Source: Capsicum annuum (Eukaryota; Streptophyta; Magnoliopsida; Solanales; Solanaceae). From it: a DNA stretch of 64,000 bases. Made by a program: the position numbers and the translations under genes. Below the pieces are notes generated by a model. It was given only the letters and a program-made list of their open reading frames with translations, made no database searches and had not been told where the DNA came from. This document shows positions 1 through 11,099 of the stretch, one piece after another. The stretch is from assembly GCF_002878395.1 (NCBI RefSeq), contig NC_061115.1, positions 94,472,882-94,536,881 of the forward strand, given 5' to 3'. Position 1 is the stretch's first letter. Every line of letters begins with the position of its first letter.

Positions 1-427
1 AATGCGGTTTGGAAAAAAAGAGAAGCTCAATCCATGATATATTGGTCCTTATGTGGTTATGTGGAGGGTCAAAAATCTTTTGTACTAGTTGGAGTTACCT
101 TCTAGATTGAGCTCGCTTCATTTGGTTTTTCATGTCTCCTTGTAGAGAATGTATCTTGATGATCCTTCTTCAATTGTTGTTTTGAAGGGGTTGGGTATCT
201 CGGACTCTCTGTCTTATGAAAACGTCTCGGTTGAGGTCTTGGATGGGCGGGTTCGTCTATTGCAAACTAAGGATATGGCTTTGATTAAAGTTCTACGGCT
301 GAACCATATGGTGGAAGAATCTTCGTGGGGATTGGAGGGGGACATGATGGCTAAGTATCCACATCTATTTTCTACTCGTGGAATTCATGCCCAAGGTATG
401 TGTCATCAACACATATTTATTTTCTAA
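1..427 (+). pseudogene. Tekay-like integrase tail with chromodomain (H1)
   Basis: This is the C-terminal end of a Ty3/gypsy chromovirus integrase, cut by the window edge. The first ~130 bases encode the end of the integrase C-terminal domain (a PRYIGPY-like block, then VHLVFHVS). From about 149 the frame reads through LSYENVSVEVLDG, a chromodomain-like block (KVLRLNH, then SSWGLEGDM) and KYPHLFSTRG before the stop at 425-427. In this lineage the chromodomain-like tail is thought to steer integration to heterochromatin. A frameshift near 145 separates the two parts. The same stretch recurs at 36161-36587. The lineage call is secure; a working product is excluded by the frameshift and the missing upstream pol here. 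Confidence 0.85.
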
Positions 428-639
428 GTTTGTTAAATGAAAGATTAATATCTTTCCCTTTTTGTTTTAATACTTTGTTAGTGATTTGAAATATATTTGA
501 TAATGCAAATTCTTTGTGCGTGTGGTTTCCCCTAAATTATCCGTTATTCAGGGATGAATGTTCTTAGTGGGACAGGTTTCTTGACCTTAGAAAATTTCCT
601 TGATTTCTGGTATCTGGATCCAATATGATTTTTTCTCAT

Positions 640-1175
640 GGGTACGAGCTGTATGTTGGGGTATGAATGGTATGGTCAAGCCGTATGCTGACCCGTGTTG
701 TTGGTGGGATGGGTTTTGGTCACTAGAATAGGTACGACTTTGTGGTAGGAGTCGTATGATTGGATATGGATGATTTGGTTCCTTCACTTAGCCTTAGATT
801 TGGTAAATTAACTTGGATCTTTGTACGAATGGTTCACCAGGAACCGTAAGCCAGGGTACCATAAGCCAGTATTCGAGTCGTATCAGGGACTTGTATGGAG
901 GACAGTGTTCAAACCTCCTGTGATTTCCTCTTGCCAGGGATATGGGTCAAGTTTATGGATCGTATATTGTCAATACGACTAGGGTAGGATGAGTCATACA
1001 CTAGACAGTGCTAGGTCCAAGGGTTAAGTCTTAGGATACGAATGATGGGTACCACTCGTATCAAAGGGTACGACTTGTGAGGGTTTTGAATAACTTAAGT
1101 GGGGGTATTCTGGGCATTCTCCCACTTATCCTAATATGGCCCCATGACTTCTAACTTATTTGGGATGATATTTAA
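640..1175 (+). promoter_or_regulatory. TACGACTCGTA-type motif cluster and TATA box, H1 LTR
   Basis: Multiple short copies of TACGACT, GAGTCGTA and ACTCGTA, some as inverted pairs, lie between 640 and 1080. They are followed by a TATA-like GATATTTAACC at 1165-1175 and a run resembling a transcript leader. The same arrangement is present in H2 (about 36800-37335) and, with closely related motifs, in the F LTRs. Upstream-of-TATA placement suggests U3 control elements. This is an inference from position and repetition only. Confidence 0.5.
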
Positions 1176-2920
1176 CCTATTATTCTATTCATTAACACAT
1201 AGAAACTCTTCCTAGAACTCCATAATATTCTTAAGTGATTTTGGGCAAGGAATTTAGGGTTTCAATTAAAGGACTAAATTGGGGATCTTGTTGGTTGTTT
1301 CTCTCTATCTACTTTGTCAATTAAGGGTTGTTCTCTTCCCTTATTGTTAGTTCCAGCTAAAGGCATGATTTTATACAATGTTTGTATGATTTGAATGTTG
1401 TATGCTTTTGTTTTTTTAAATATGATTTGGGGATTTTTGTTATTAATGCTTGGTTATGGTTTTATCGTGTTTTAATTATGCTCTTATATACATAAATGGT
1501 GGTTTTGGATAATTGGTTGCATGGGAATAGTTCTTTGGTACTGGACTTTGGTGTTGGAAATACTATGGCACAATGTGTTTGATAAAATGCCTTTAATAAT
1601 GTTTCCACTATAATATTGGTTTTTCAATGAAACTTATGCATGGTTTAAGCTTTGTAATGGAACCCTAAATTTTATGAATGGTTTAAATGATTTTAAATGG
1701 ATTGCAAAGTCCTTGGTTGCCACAGTTTTGGTTAATTGGAAATCATGAAAGGTATATGGAATCCCCTAAGCCTATATGTGGTTGGCTATGGACAAAACTC
1801 GCAAGTATTGTTGGTATTACGATACCACTGCTAATGGCTTTGGTTAATAAATAGCTAATAGATTGGTTGGTTGCTTCATAATAGTTTTAATTGGGTAATA
1901 ATGGTGGGGTGTGTAGCAAAGTCTTGGAAGGTGGAGGTCCCAAGGCGACCAAAATTGGAAACTCATATTTTCTGATGTGAGGTTTGGTCAAAGTGACTGT
2001 GTGCATTATGTCACCCTTTATATTTGGAGGATGTACTAGTCATCCCAAGTTTTCTTCCTTTGTTGTATGGCTTCATGCACAGGGTCCCTTTCAGCAGGGG
2101 AAGCTGAAGCCATATAGCCCGTGGGTAGTTTAGGACGACAAAGCTGCACAGCCTAGGGAAAAGTTTTAATGGAATGCTAAACCCGATTCCCTATCCCGGC
2201 ATGGTTATATATATATGTACGGTTGTGTACATATGGAAGGTTTTTACTTAGTTTTATAAATGGCATTATTTTATCCTTCTCTTGTCTTCATGCTAGAGTT
2301 CACCCACTAACCCATCTTTGGGCACTGCATCCTCATGCGATGCAGGAACCGGCCATTCTACTTCTCTTGCTTAGTAATTCAGTCTTCCAGATTAATATTT
2401 GGATTGAAGTGGCAAGCTTCTATCTTTTTAGAAGGCTCCATTTTATGTATGTTTTTTCATACTTTGACTTATTTATCGATATTGGTTTTTGCTAAGGTTG
2501 GGGGGCAATTCACAACTGGATTTTGGTATTTTTTTGGTTAGAGGCTTTGTGGTACTGATATGGGTTTTAATGGGTGGGATCGGTATCGGTGCCGGCCTTA
2601 ATATTGGCATTGGTTTTGGGGCTGACATCATTGGACATAATTTCTAACTGTTCCATCGAATTTCAATTTGGGATTAATCATATTATGTTTTGGATCTCAT
2701 TTGTTTACAGGCCTTGGTTCCGTATTGGATTGGCTTGGTGGTTTGGTTGGTATGGTTTGGTGTGATGGGATGACATAGTATGACTGATATAGGAATATAC
2801 CCATCCCAAAGTCAGTCTTTGTATGGTTACGCTATCTGGTCATATGTTCGAAATTCAGCCGATTAAGGAGGGCAGTTGGAGGTTGGGTTGTGTAACGGGG
2901 GTGATCTCCGATCCCGGTCA

Positions 2921-3018
2921 GAATTAGGACGCCCATTATGACAAGGCCCCCAGTTGGGTATTGTCCCAGTTGGAATTAGGACGCCCATTATGACAAGGAC
3001 CCCAGTTGGGTCTTGTCA
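2921..3018 (+). repeat. 52-bp tandem duplication in H1 LTR end
   Basis: The segment starting GAATTAGGACGCCC at 2921 is repeated starting at 2973, a 52-bp period with two copies, both running into CCCAGTTGGGT(A/C)TTGTC. The H2 copy near 39075-39119 has one copy only, so this is a local change in H1 after the H/D segment was duplicated. Confidence 0.8.
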
Positions 3019-3023
3019 GACCA

Positions 3024-4415
3024 TGCTCAACTTACTACAAATTTTTGGGGCAAGACTATCATTGGTAATATAATAACCAAATTTGAGTTATGGTCAAATG
3101 CACGAGGAGTATGACTAGTTTTCGAATCCTATGTATGTTGAAAGTTACTAGGTGTTGATCCGTAATGTATACTTAAAATAACATATGAATTTAATTGGGG
3201 GTAGGATTTGGAATGTTGTTTAGAAAAATTAACTTGAAACAATAATTGAGAGTAACAATTGTAGATTGAATTCGAATAAGAGAATAGTCTTGGTATAATT
3301 CTTTCCTAGGGGAAAATATTGTATGGTTACATGAGAGTTACATTCAAATTCTGGTTAATGAATATATGGGTAGGCTAGGTTAGCTATTTTGATGTTAGTC
3401 TTTCCACAAAACACCAACGTCTCACCCATGGATTGTTTCGAATACTTCATGGGTATGGAAATCAAATCAACCCAAAACCTTACTTTGGCATCCCTATTTC
3501 TAGGATGATGCCCAAGATATAGAAAATTCACAATCCATCCTTATTTCTAAGACAAAGTCAAGGAATAAGCTAACATCGAATTTATTGTTCACAATACTTA
3601 TCACCCACATCCCTCTTTCAAGAATGATGTGGATTTTAGGGAAATTGGGGGTTTCACCCTCAAATTCCAATTTATCAATCAAGTTTAGTGAAACCCAACA
3701 ACATTAACCAAGAATTTGTACTAACAATCAAGACCCACACACATTTGCATTCTATTCAAACATAACCCCATGTTGATATTTGGCTACTCAAGAAATTTGA
3801 GAAAAGAGAATTACCAATATTGACATTCATTTCATCCATTAGAAATAAAGCAAGAGTAATTCCAATGCTTCAATTTCAATTTACAACTAAACAAATATCT
3901 CTTGGAGCAATTGTTTTTCTTCACAAATTGAAAAGTTTCTCTATATCTCCACTACTAAGTTGGTTGGAAGATTGTTCAAGTGTGTAGGGCTTTTTCCCTT
4001 TTGAGAATTAGAACCAGCTATGAGAAGTTACTAATCTGCCACTGGAAGATTTCCGCGCTATCATGATCATCATTATCTAATCGCGATCACAACTCTTGCA
4101 TTCAACGCATTCATGGTGATCCTATCTCAATCGAAAAGATTTGATGAGTCTTGACTGGTCGCGATCACGATCCTCGAAATACAATTGCGGTAACTGAGGG
4201 TCGATCCCTGCTCTGACCTTGCAGATTTTGCAGTAACTTTGTCCTTTTTGTTCTCTCTTCAGCTTACTTTGCTTTATTTATTTCAACTACCTGTAAGACC
4301 TAGCAACTATGGGAATTAGTTCATTCAAATGGAAAATTCGTCTTATTTACACAATTCAACAATAGTATTGTGCACGAATTTGGATGTAAATGAGTAGTAA
4401 ATTTACAACTCATCA
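3024..4415 (-). repeat. 3' LTR of Athila element D, copy 1
   Basis: A minus-strand Athila LTR of about 1.4 kb. On the plus strand it starts TGCTCAAC at 3024 and ends ACTCATCA at 4415, next to a polypurine tract on the minus strand. It contains the Athila-typical block near 3400-3460 (ACCCATGGATTG and TACTTCATGGGTATGG) and a cluster of GCGATCAC-type motifs at 4040-4200. The five bases GACCA separate it from the end of the H1 LTR and may be half of a target duplication. The homologous copy is 39125-40513. Confidence 0.7.
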
Positions 4416-4433
4416 ACACCCCCAACTTAAACC
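4416..4433 (-). other. Polypurine tract of element D
   Basis: On the minus strand the bases next to the LTR read GGTTTAAGTTGGGGGTGT, a purine-rich tract directly before the LTR start TGATGAGT. This is the plus-strand priming site expected at this point. The same tract occurs at the equivalent place in copy 2 (about 40514-40531), and a related form (TTGAGTTGAGGGTG) precedes the B 3' LTR. Confidence 0.7.
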
Positions 4434-6160
4434 TTTGCTTGTACTCAAGAAACACTACTTTTTACTCAACAATACCGTTCAAATATAAGACCACTTATTT
4501 GACCAAATGACCACAATGATTTCGATATCGATTAATACAACCAAGTAGCTCCCAAGGATTGGAAAAGCTATTCTTAAAATTCCCCTCAATATAAAGCACA
4601 CTTTCAAGGATTCAGAAGACTTTAACAAACAACTAAGCAGCAATCACTAACTCTCTAGAGGTGACTCTCTATTGATAGCAACTCAGCTACACTCCTTTGA
4701 CCCGTATCTTTGAGAGCATTGTCTTCTCTTTTATTTTTTTTGTGCTATGCTCTTCCTTCTTTTGATCATTCCTTTCTTTTTTACTTTTTTTCACTTGCTC
4801 TCTTTGCTTAGCTTTTATACATCCCCGCATAATCTCTTGGTCCAAGGTTACCTCTATAAAGACTTACCACTCGTAACTTAAACTTTTGGCCTCAAGTTGT
4901 ATTTTAAAGTTCAGGGAGGTTAGTGTTCAAAAGACGGGTAAATTTCAAATGGTTCAAGGCTTGTAATGTAGTTGTCATAGAAAGGTTCGAAGGCTCAAAA
5001 TAGGTGACTAGGGATACTATTCTATGTACATGTAGGCTCGTTAGTCTAAAGTGGGTTCTTATTTTCACAAAGAAGTCCTAAGATAATTTCACCAAACACG
5101 GTAATCACAATTAGACTTGAGAGACTAACGGGGAAAGTTCCACATAATACAAGTAAGCATGGGAGTTAAACAACTACGCTAACTGCACCTGACCTGCAAA
5201 ATTTTTAAGGAGGCTCAATTGCATTTCCTACTAGATTCAAAAGGAAGTATTTACCATATACTAGCAACTAAGGACTTTGGAGTCACTAAAAAGGTAAAGC
5301 ATTGTTACAAAAATTTTCACATCCATGCCCTTGGTTTTCAAATATTCTTTGGACGAAAGGGGTGGTTGTTTTTATTCACACCATACAAAATTTTCTATTG
5401 ATGCACAAAACCAAGCCGTCATCTCACCTTTTGGATCTCATAAGTGAAAACCATATGGTTACCCAAACATCACCATAGGTATAAGGGTGATCCTAAAATT
5501 CCAATGATACGGGTACTGATAATTCATCTGCATCTATGGCTCCAAACCTAAACACGATAATTTTCCCTTAAGAATGTTATCATTCTATCTATCATAAGGA
5601 AAGTCTTGTTCAACATCAATAAAGAAAAATGCAAAAAATCTCTAGGATATAAGTGAGTCTTTAGATTGCGAGATTCGAACACATATGTAAACTCACCCCT
5701 AACAAAAAGGGTTGAAGTAGCCTCACTATAGAAAATAAAAGAATAAGGAGGGCTAGAAAGGGCTCCCTTAAGCTGCAAAACATCATAATTTTATGGAGAA
5801 CTACAATCACAATAGGATTTTCCGCGATTGCAAGACTGCTATCGCAATCCATGTACCAGGTTCGGGATAATAGAGATTGATTTTCCCTTGTTTTACTCTA
5901 ATTTTCTACACAAATGTCAATTTCCCAGTTTTATTTTTCCCTTTCTTTTTTGACATCCAACTTGTGTCAAAACACCAACAAAATATCAAAAATAAAACAA
6001 ACATGTTACCGATGGGTTGCCTCCCATTAAGAGCCTGTTAACATCACAACATGATGCTTTTTTATCAACATTTAGGATCTTTAAAATGAAACAACTCCAC
6101 CTTAGTATCCTTGGGGTCTTCTATATTATAGTGTTTCAACCTTTGCCCATTTATTACAAA
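4434..6160 (-). other. Degenerate post-pol region of element D, copy 1
   Basis: About 1.7 kb lies between the D integrase and its 3' LTR, where Athila elements carry an env-like gene. No frame longer than about 75 codons with recognisable content survives on the minus strand. A GCGATTGCAA-type motif pair lies at about 5820-5845. The Athila post-pol block (minus strand AATGGGAGGCAACCCAT) is at 6013-6030. Compared with copy 2, about 390 bases are missing at position ~4700. I see no host gene here. Confidence 0.6.
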
Positions 6161-6669
6161 TCACTTTTTCTCGAGGACCTCTAATTTGATAGAATAACTA
6201 GGGTAAACACTACATATCACAAAGGGACCCGACCACTTTGAACAAAGATTCTCTACAAAAAGATTCAACCGAGAGTTGTAGAGGAGTACACAATGTCCTA
6301 CGTGAAATTCCTGCCTTAGGATCTGAGCATCATGCCATTTCTTTATTTTCTCCTCATATAATGTGGAACTTTCATAGACCTTGAGTTTGGAATACTCCAA
6401 CTCATGAAATTTAATGATCCTTGACTTGGAAGCTGCTTTCCAATTCATATTTAACTTCTTTAATGGCCATAAAACTTTATGCTAGAGTTCGATGGGCAAT
6501 TGACATGTCTTCTTGAACACCAATTGGTAGGGTGATATAACACTTGGGATTAAACAGACTCTCCTATACACCCAAAATCACTCATCAACCTGCGTTGCCT
6601 AATTAGTTTGGACTATATTTATCGTGTTATCATGTATACTTTGATTTCTCATTTGGACACTTCAACTTG
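6161..6669 (-). pseudogene. Athila integrase C-terminus (D, copy 1)
   Basis: Minus-strand remnant of the end of the D integrase. The recognisable frame encodes LKVYESSTLYEEKIKKWHD and CVLLYNSRLNLF, then WSGPFVICSVYP, the Athila-type GPF/Y block of the integrase C-terminal domain. Farther upstream (6449-6669), with stops, it reads SPYQLVFKKTCQLPI and LWPLKKLNMN, the usual segment after the catalytic core. Copy 1 has a stop right after VLEKK, where copy 2 continues about 20 residues. The catalytic core is absent because element A (LTR at 6675) interrupts the gene. Confidence 0.85.
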
Positions 6670-6674
6670 GACAC

Positions 6675-8164
6675 TGATATTCAAGATTTTGACGAAACCT
6701 TTTGCATCCTTTTCTGGGGGAAAATTATGTGTTTTCAAGCAACTAAAGTTGTATTTTGGATTTGAGTGATTTCAGGTTAAGGAGTTAGCAGAAGGAGAAA
6801 AATCAGTAAAATAGTAGAAAAAGGTCACTAACGATCAAAATGGTGGCCATCAGTCCTGTGATAGACTGCCAGAAGAACCATCAGAGCTAAAAAGAAGGAT
6901 CCAAGTATAAGATCCATGCAACGGTCCAAGTGGCGGATCGTGAAGCTTACGGTAGACCGCAAACTTAGCCGTCATTTGTTAACAGAATGTAGGATTTCAA
7001 AAGATTTAGATACAAACTATGCGATGTACTATTGGACCAGTGACGGTCTGCCAAGGTAGTTGTTAGGATTAAATAAAACCTGGCATCCTGGGGACACTCA
7101 GCGATGGTCCATGTGACGGACCGTCGGGCCTCCGATGGGCCATTAGTTGGACCGTTAATTCGATCAGATTTTTCTGAGTTTAAATTTTAAATTTTCTAAA
7201 CCTGAGAGGACATAAATACCCAGTTAGGGTTTTATTGCCGAGGCATTCTGGATCTTACAGATTATTATCTTAGTTTTTAATTTTTGAAACTCTCTATAAC
7301 ATAGAAATTTTTGAATCAAACTACATTTGTGGATCTAATAATTCCATTGCTATTGGAGATTCAAGAATTAATTCTTATAACTTTTGTAAGGGAACTCTGA
7401 ATTTATTTATGAATAATACAAGTATTCTTTCTCTTTCTTCTATGGGGATGAGTGGACAAGCTCCCATAACTAGGGTTATGGGAGCCTTGATGTGAACAAC
7501 TAGTATGGGTTGTGATTCCAATTGAGTTTTTGTAGGTAATTAATGTTTCATAAATCCTTCTTCACTATAATGACTATTGGTTGCAAACTTGAAAAGTGAT
7601 CCTAAGAACATAACTTCTTCGAATGGAAAAGTGTTTGTTGGGAAAAGAAAGGGTTTTCATGGAATCTCAAGGCCTAAACCTTTAGATTAATAGAAAATTC
7701 CTTAACAGGATTAGCCTACATGAGAAAATTGTTGAATAATCAATGCATTCTTTAAGTTTCAGAGAATTGAAGAAATAACCATTCATTAAGGTTTAGAAAC
7801 TAATTGGTGAACAATAGAATTTATCTACTCTTGCAATTGAAGTTCTGGATTGGAACTCAAAAGTTATTCACAACCCTAACTGCTTATACATCTTGGTAAC
7901 CATAACTCTATTTTGTTTAATACTACTGAATTATTACTTAGGAGAAGTATCATTAGTGGAACAACTCTATTATAATTATTTAGAATATAATTCATAAATC
8001 AAAACCCCTTTTATCCAGGAACGTTTGATCAATAGTCTAATAACAGTCATAATACTTTGTGAACACGGTATTCCCTATGGGATTTGACACCCAACCTAGT
8101 TGGTTTCTATATTTGATTATGACCACATACTTTCTTGTAAGAGAGGTTTAATTTAGGCGTATCA
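6675..8164 (+). repeat. 5' LTR of element A
   Basis: 1,490-bp LTR starting TGATATTC and ending GGCGTATCA, directly followed by a primer-binding site. It aligns along its length with 32666-34146 and with the solo LTR at 43168-44455. Over about 240 bases from GGATCTAAT (7332) I count about 12 differences to the solo LTR and about 28 to the 32666 LTR, so the solo LTR is its closer relative. The conserved Athila phrase TGTGGGATTCGACACC, found in the other A-family LTRs, is here TATGGGATTTGACACC near 8077. Confidence 0.9.
6835..7219 (+). promoter_or_regulatory. GACGGTCC motif cluster and TATA box, A 5' LTR
   Basis: Four irregular repeats carry ACGGTCC / GGACCGT-type inverted motifs (for example ACGGACCGTCGG near 7108), spaced roughly 85-100 bases. 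They are followed by a TATA-like CATAAATAC at 7211-7219. The same layout is seen in the 32666 and 43168 LTRs and, more regularly, in element B. Position immediately upstream of the predicted start of transcription suggests U3 control elements. Confidence 0.55.
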
Positions 8165-8169
8165 AATTT

Positions 8170-8186
8170 TGGCACCGTTGTCGGGA
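8170..8186 (+). other. Primer-binding site of element A
   Basis: TGGCACCGTTGTCGGGA lies five bases after the LTR end. It matches the complement of the 3' end of plant tRNA-Asp (TGGCGCCGTTGCCGGGGA-type) with a few C-to-T or G-to-A changes. Athila elements characteristically prime from tRNA-Asp. Confidence 0.85.
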
Positions 8187-8292
8187 AATACGGTTGTCAA
8201 TTAAGTTTGTGTTTGTTAATTGACCTTTGGTAAAGTTTCCCAAATTTTCTTTTTGTATGTTGTTTTTTCTATGTGTAGGGAATTTATTGTGT

Positions 8293-10200
8293 ATGCCAAG
8301 TAAAATGAGATCAAGGATACCATTATTACCAGTACATTCAGAACCATATTGGCATAATGGCAGTCCCCCAAAACGCTAAAAGACTAGTTGCTCTAGCTAG
8401 AGCTCAACTTAATAAGCAGAATAATGGCCAGCCGGTGCGTTATCCTTATCCTGATGATGATGATATTGGGAATAATGATTTGTTTGATATTGTTAACCCA
8501 TGGTATGCAGAGAATGTGGCTGCACCAGTGAATCAGAATGTAAACAAGAATTATCCCTTTAGGAAGAGGTAGGATCGACAACTGATACAGTTTAGTCTAA
8601 ATAATAATAAAGATGGAATGGATGGAGCAAGTGAAACTGGAGATATTATTCCTCTACCTCTAGCACTCAAAGTCAAATTCAATATTACCAGTATAATGAT
8701 TCAATTCCTTCATCTCTAAAGGGGTTGTTCGGTGGTCTTCCAAGAGATGATCCAAACATGCATTTGGTGAAATTTTTTTACTATCTGCAAGTCTTTTAAT
8801 AATCTAGGAGTGGACCACTATGCCATTTGCTTATGTTTATTTCCTTTTTCTCTATCTGGTGAGGTGATGCTGTGGCTCAATGGGATGACTCCTAAATCTA
8901 TCAGCAATTGGAGGTAGTTGAAAGAGGCTTTCCTAGAAAGGTTTTTTCCACCTTCCAGAAGGGTACAGTTGAGAGATGAGATCAGTAACTTTTTACAGCT
9001 TCCCACTGAAGCTCTTCATGAGACCTGGGAGTGGTTTAAAGAGAAGCTGATGTAGTGCCCGAATCATAATATGATGGATATTCATTTGATGGAGACTCTT
9101 TATAAGAGTTTAAACTCTATTACGAAGACATTCATGGATAATGTTGCTCTAGGATCATTTGTGGATCTCACTTTTCTAGAGGTTTCGGAGAGGCTTGATC
9201 GGATGACCAAACAAAGTTAAGCTTGGCATACCAGGGATTCTATTATAGCAAGCCCTACTGTGTCTATTGGTATAACTGCAGAGCAACACAAGAAGAAGGA
9301 GGAATGTGACCAGGACATAGTACATTTGAAGACACAAATAGATTTACTGACTAAGCATCAATTATCTGGAAAAATAAATAAGGTAAAAGTTATTGCATCT
9401 TAAGGTAGAGCTGACTCTGATTCAAAGAAGAGGCAAACTATCTAAATAATCAGGGGGTTTCCAAGGCAATAGCAAAGGAAATTAAGGTCAGAACTTTTAA
9501 GACAAGGTTGGTTACAAGAATAGGGATTACGGAAACTGGAAGAACAAGAATGATAGGATTGGACAATATGTACCTCTTAGAAGTAGAGATAATGCTGCAA
9601 CTAGCTCTACCAAGATGTATGGAGGACATGATGATGAAATTATTAAAGGAAGTGGAGGCTACCTACTACGGGGTGACTACTATGAAGAGTGATTTGTCTT
9701 TCATGATTCAGTTGGTAATCTCATACTCTACTTCTATCAAACTGTTGGAGCTACAAATAATTCAACTCTCAGCAGCATTGAATCAGAGGAAGAGCAAGAC
9801 TTTGCCAAGCGATATAGTTCAAAATCCTTGAATGATAGCTCTTGCTTAGCAGTTACCACACAGAGTGGTAAGGTATTACCAGGCTCTTTTGTGGGTAAAG
9901 CTGTAAATGAATAAGTGATCAAAGAGGATGTTAAACATAAAAAAAGTAAACCTATAGATCCTGAGAGATTGGATGACATTGATATTCCTTCTACTCATCA
10001 GCAGGTTGGTGATTTAGAAAAAGAGAAAGACAAGGAAGAGGAAGTAGTATTTACTACTCTCCCAAAACCTTTACCTCATTTTTATCATAAATTGAAGAAG
10101 AAGGCTAACAGTACAAAGTTTAGTAAATTCATGGTAATACTGAAGCATCTGATAGTGAATGTGTATTTGGTGGAGGCACTTGAGTAGATACTGGGATATA
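8293..10200 (+). pseudogene. Athila gag pseudogene (A)
   Basis: Gag forms the virus-like particle. The start is placed at ATG 8293 because the equivalent ATG begins gag in B, E and A'. The frame then shifts into the one opening at 8357. The retrotransposon gag core lies at about 8700-9060 and shows FPFSLSGEVMLWLNGMTP, then FLERFFPPSRR and LHETWEWFKEKLM, typical of the family. A coiled-coil-like linker with LTKH and a lysine-rich C-terminal part near 10000-10150 (KLKKKANSTKFSKFM) follow. Several stops and shifts break it. No clear CCHC zinc knuckle is visible. It continues toward the protease without a gap, as in a gag-pol polyprotein. Confidence 0.85.
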
Positions 10201-10299
10201 CTAAATTTATGAAGGATCTTGTGATGAAAAAGAGAACATTATGCTATGAACTGGTGATAATTTCCATCATTGTAATGTTATTTCTCCAAGATCCTTGGT

Positions 10300-11005
10300 C
10301 TAGAAGAAGGCAGACCCAGGAGCATTTACCACCCCTTGTACAATTAGATCTCTAGATTTTGCTAAGGCCTTATATGATATGGGAGCGAGCATTAATCTGA
10401 TGCCAATATCAGTTTATAAGAAGTTGGGTTTAGGAGATCCCACACCTACAAACATGCGACTATTGATGGTAAATAGGTTGATTAAATAACCTATTGGTAT
10501 TTTGTATGATGTGATAGTGAAGGTGGCGAGCTTCATATTTCCTACGAATTTCATTATTCTAGATTGAGAGGTGGACTTTGAGGTGCCCATAATCTTGGGT
10601 CAACTTTTCCTCACAATCGGTAGGGTGCTTATTGATTTGCGAAATAATGAGCTCTTATTCAGGCTAAATGATGAAGTGTTGCAATTTGATGTGTGCCAAT
10701 CTATAAAGTAACATAATGAGATGAGTGTCTTCTCTATTGTGGATGTTTATTATGAAGATCAGAAAGAAGTACCAATAGAGGAGAAATTTATTATTGAGCC
10801 CTTAGCTGCAGTTCTAATGAATTTTAATAGTGAGGGTATTGAAGAATATGAGGAGACTGTTTGTTCTTTGATGCGAATGAGATCATATTCTTATGCTCCC
10901 AAGAAGCTTGATCTGGATCTAAAAAAAAGCCCAACACCACCAGCTAAATCATCTATTGAGGAGTCACTGGTGTTGGAGTTAAAAGAATTGCCAGGTCATC
11001 TTTGA
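10300..11005 (+). pseudogene. Athila aspartic protease pseudogene (A)
   Basis: Retropepsin-like protease that would process the polyprotein. The active-site block reads D-M-G-A-S-I-N-L-M-P with the aspartate codon at 10376-10378, followed by YKKLGLGDPTPTNMRL and a VDFEVPIILGQ block, all standard for Athila. Stops at the RLIK block, before VDFEV, and after QSIK break the frame. From 10721 a clean stretch encodes the acidic linker to reverse transcriptase (FSIVDVYYEDQ). The catalytic aspartate itself is intact. Confidence 0.85.
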
Positions 11006-11099
11006 TATATGTATGTAGTGGACACTTTACCCATCATCATTGTGGTTGATTTGGGTGAACAGCAGGTGAAGGCACTTATTTCTATGCTTCAGAGATACA

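Larger units (their letters stand above)
571..3018 (+). repeat. 3' LTR of Tekay-like element H1
   Basis: A noncoding stretch of about 2.4 kb follows the integrase tail and ends in TTGTCA directly before the D element, as expected for a long chromovirus LTR. A second copy lies at 36731-39119. The right end is placed at the CA of 3018. The left end is an estimate: the usual TGTAAC start and much of the polypurine tract seem deleted right after TTCTTAGTGG (561-570). The block beginning GACACGTG-like text is not coding; short open frames inside have no recognisable content. The final portion (GTGATCTCCGATCCCGG and following) matches the GGTGGTCTCCAATCC end of the F-element LTR, which supports the LTR call. 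Confidence 0.75.

Noticed and set aside
2223..2765. Hydrophobic short frames within the H1 LTR as small membrane proteins
   Set aside because: The second copy at 38488-38819 does not keep the same reading frame intact, and T-rich LTR sequence gives hydrophobic translations by chance.
8170..8186. tRNA-like sequence at the primer-binding sites
   Set aside because: Only the 3' terminal 17-18 bases of tRNA-Asp are matched; there is no cloverleaf, so these are primer sites, not tRNA genes.
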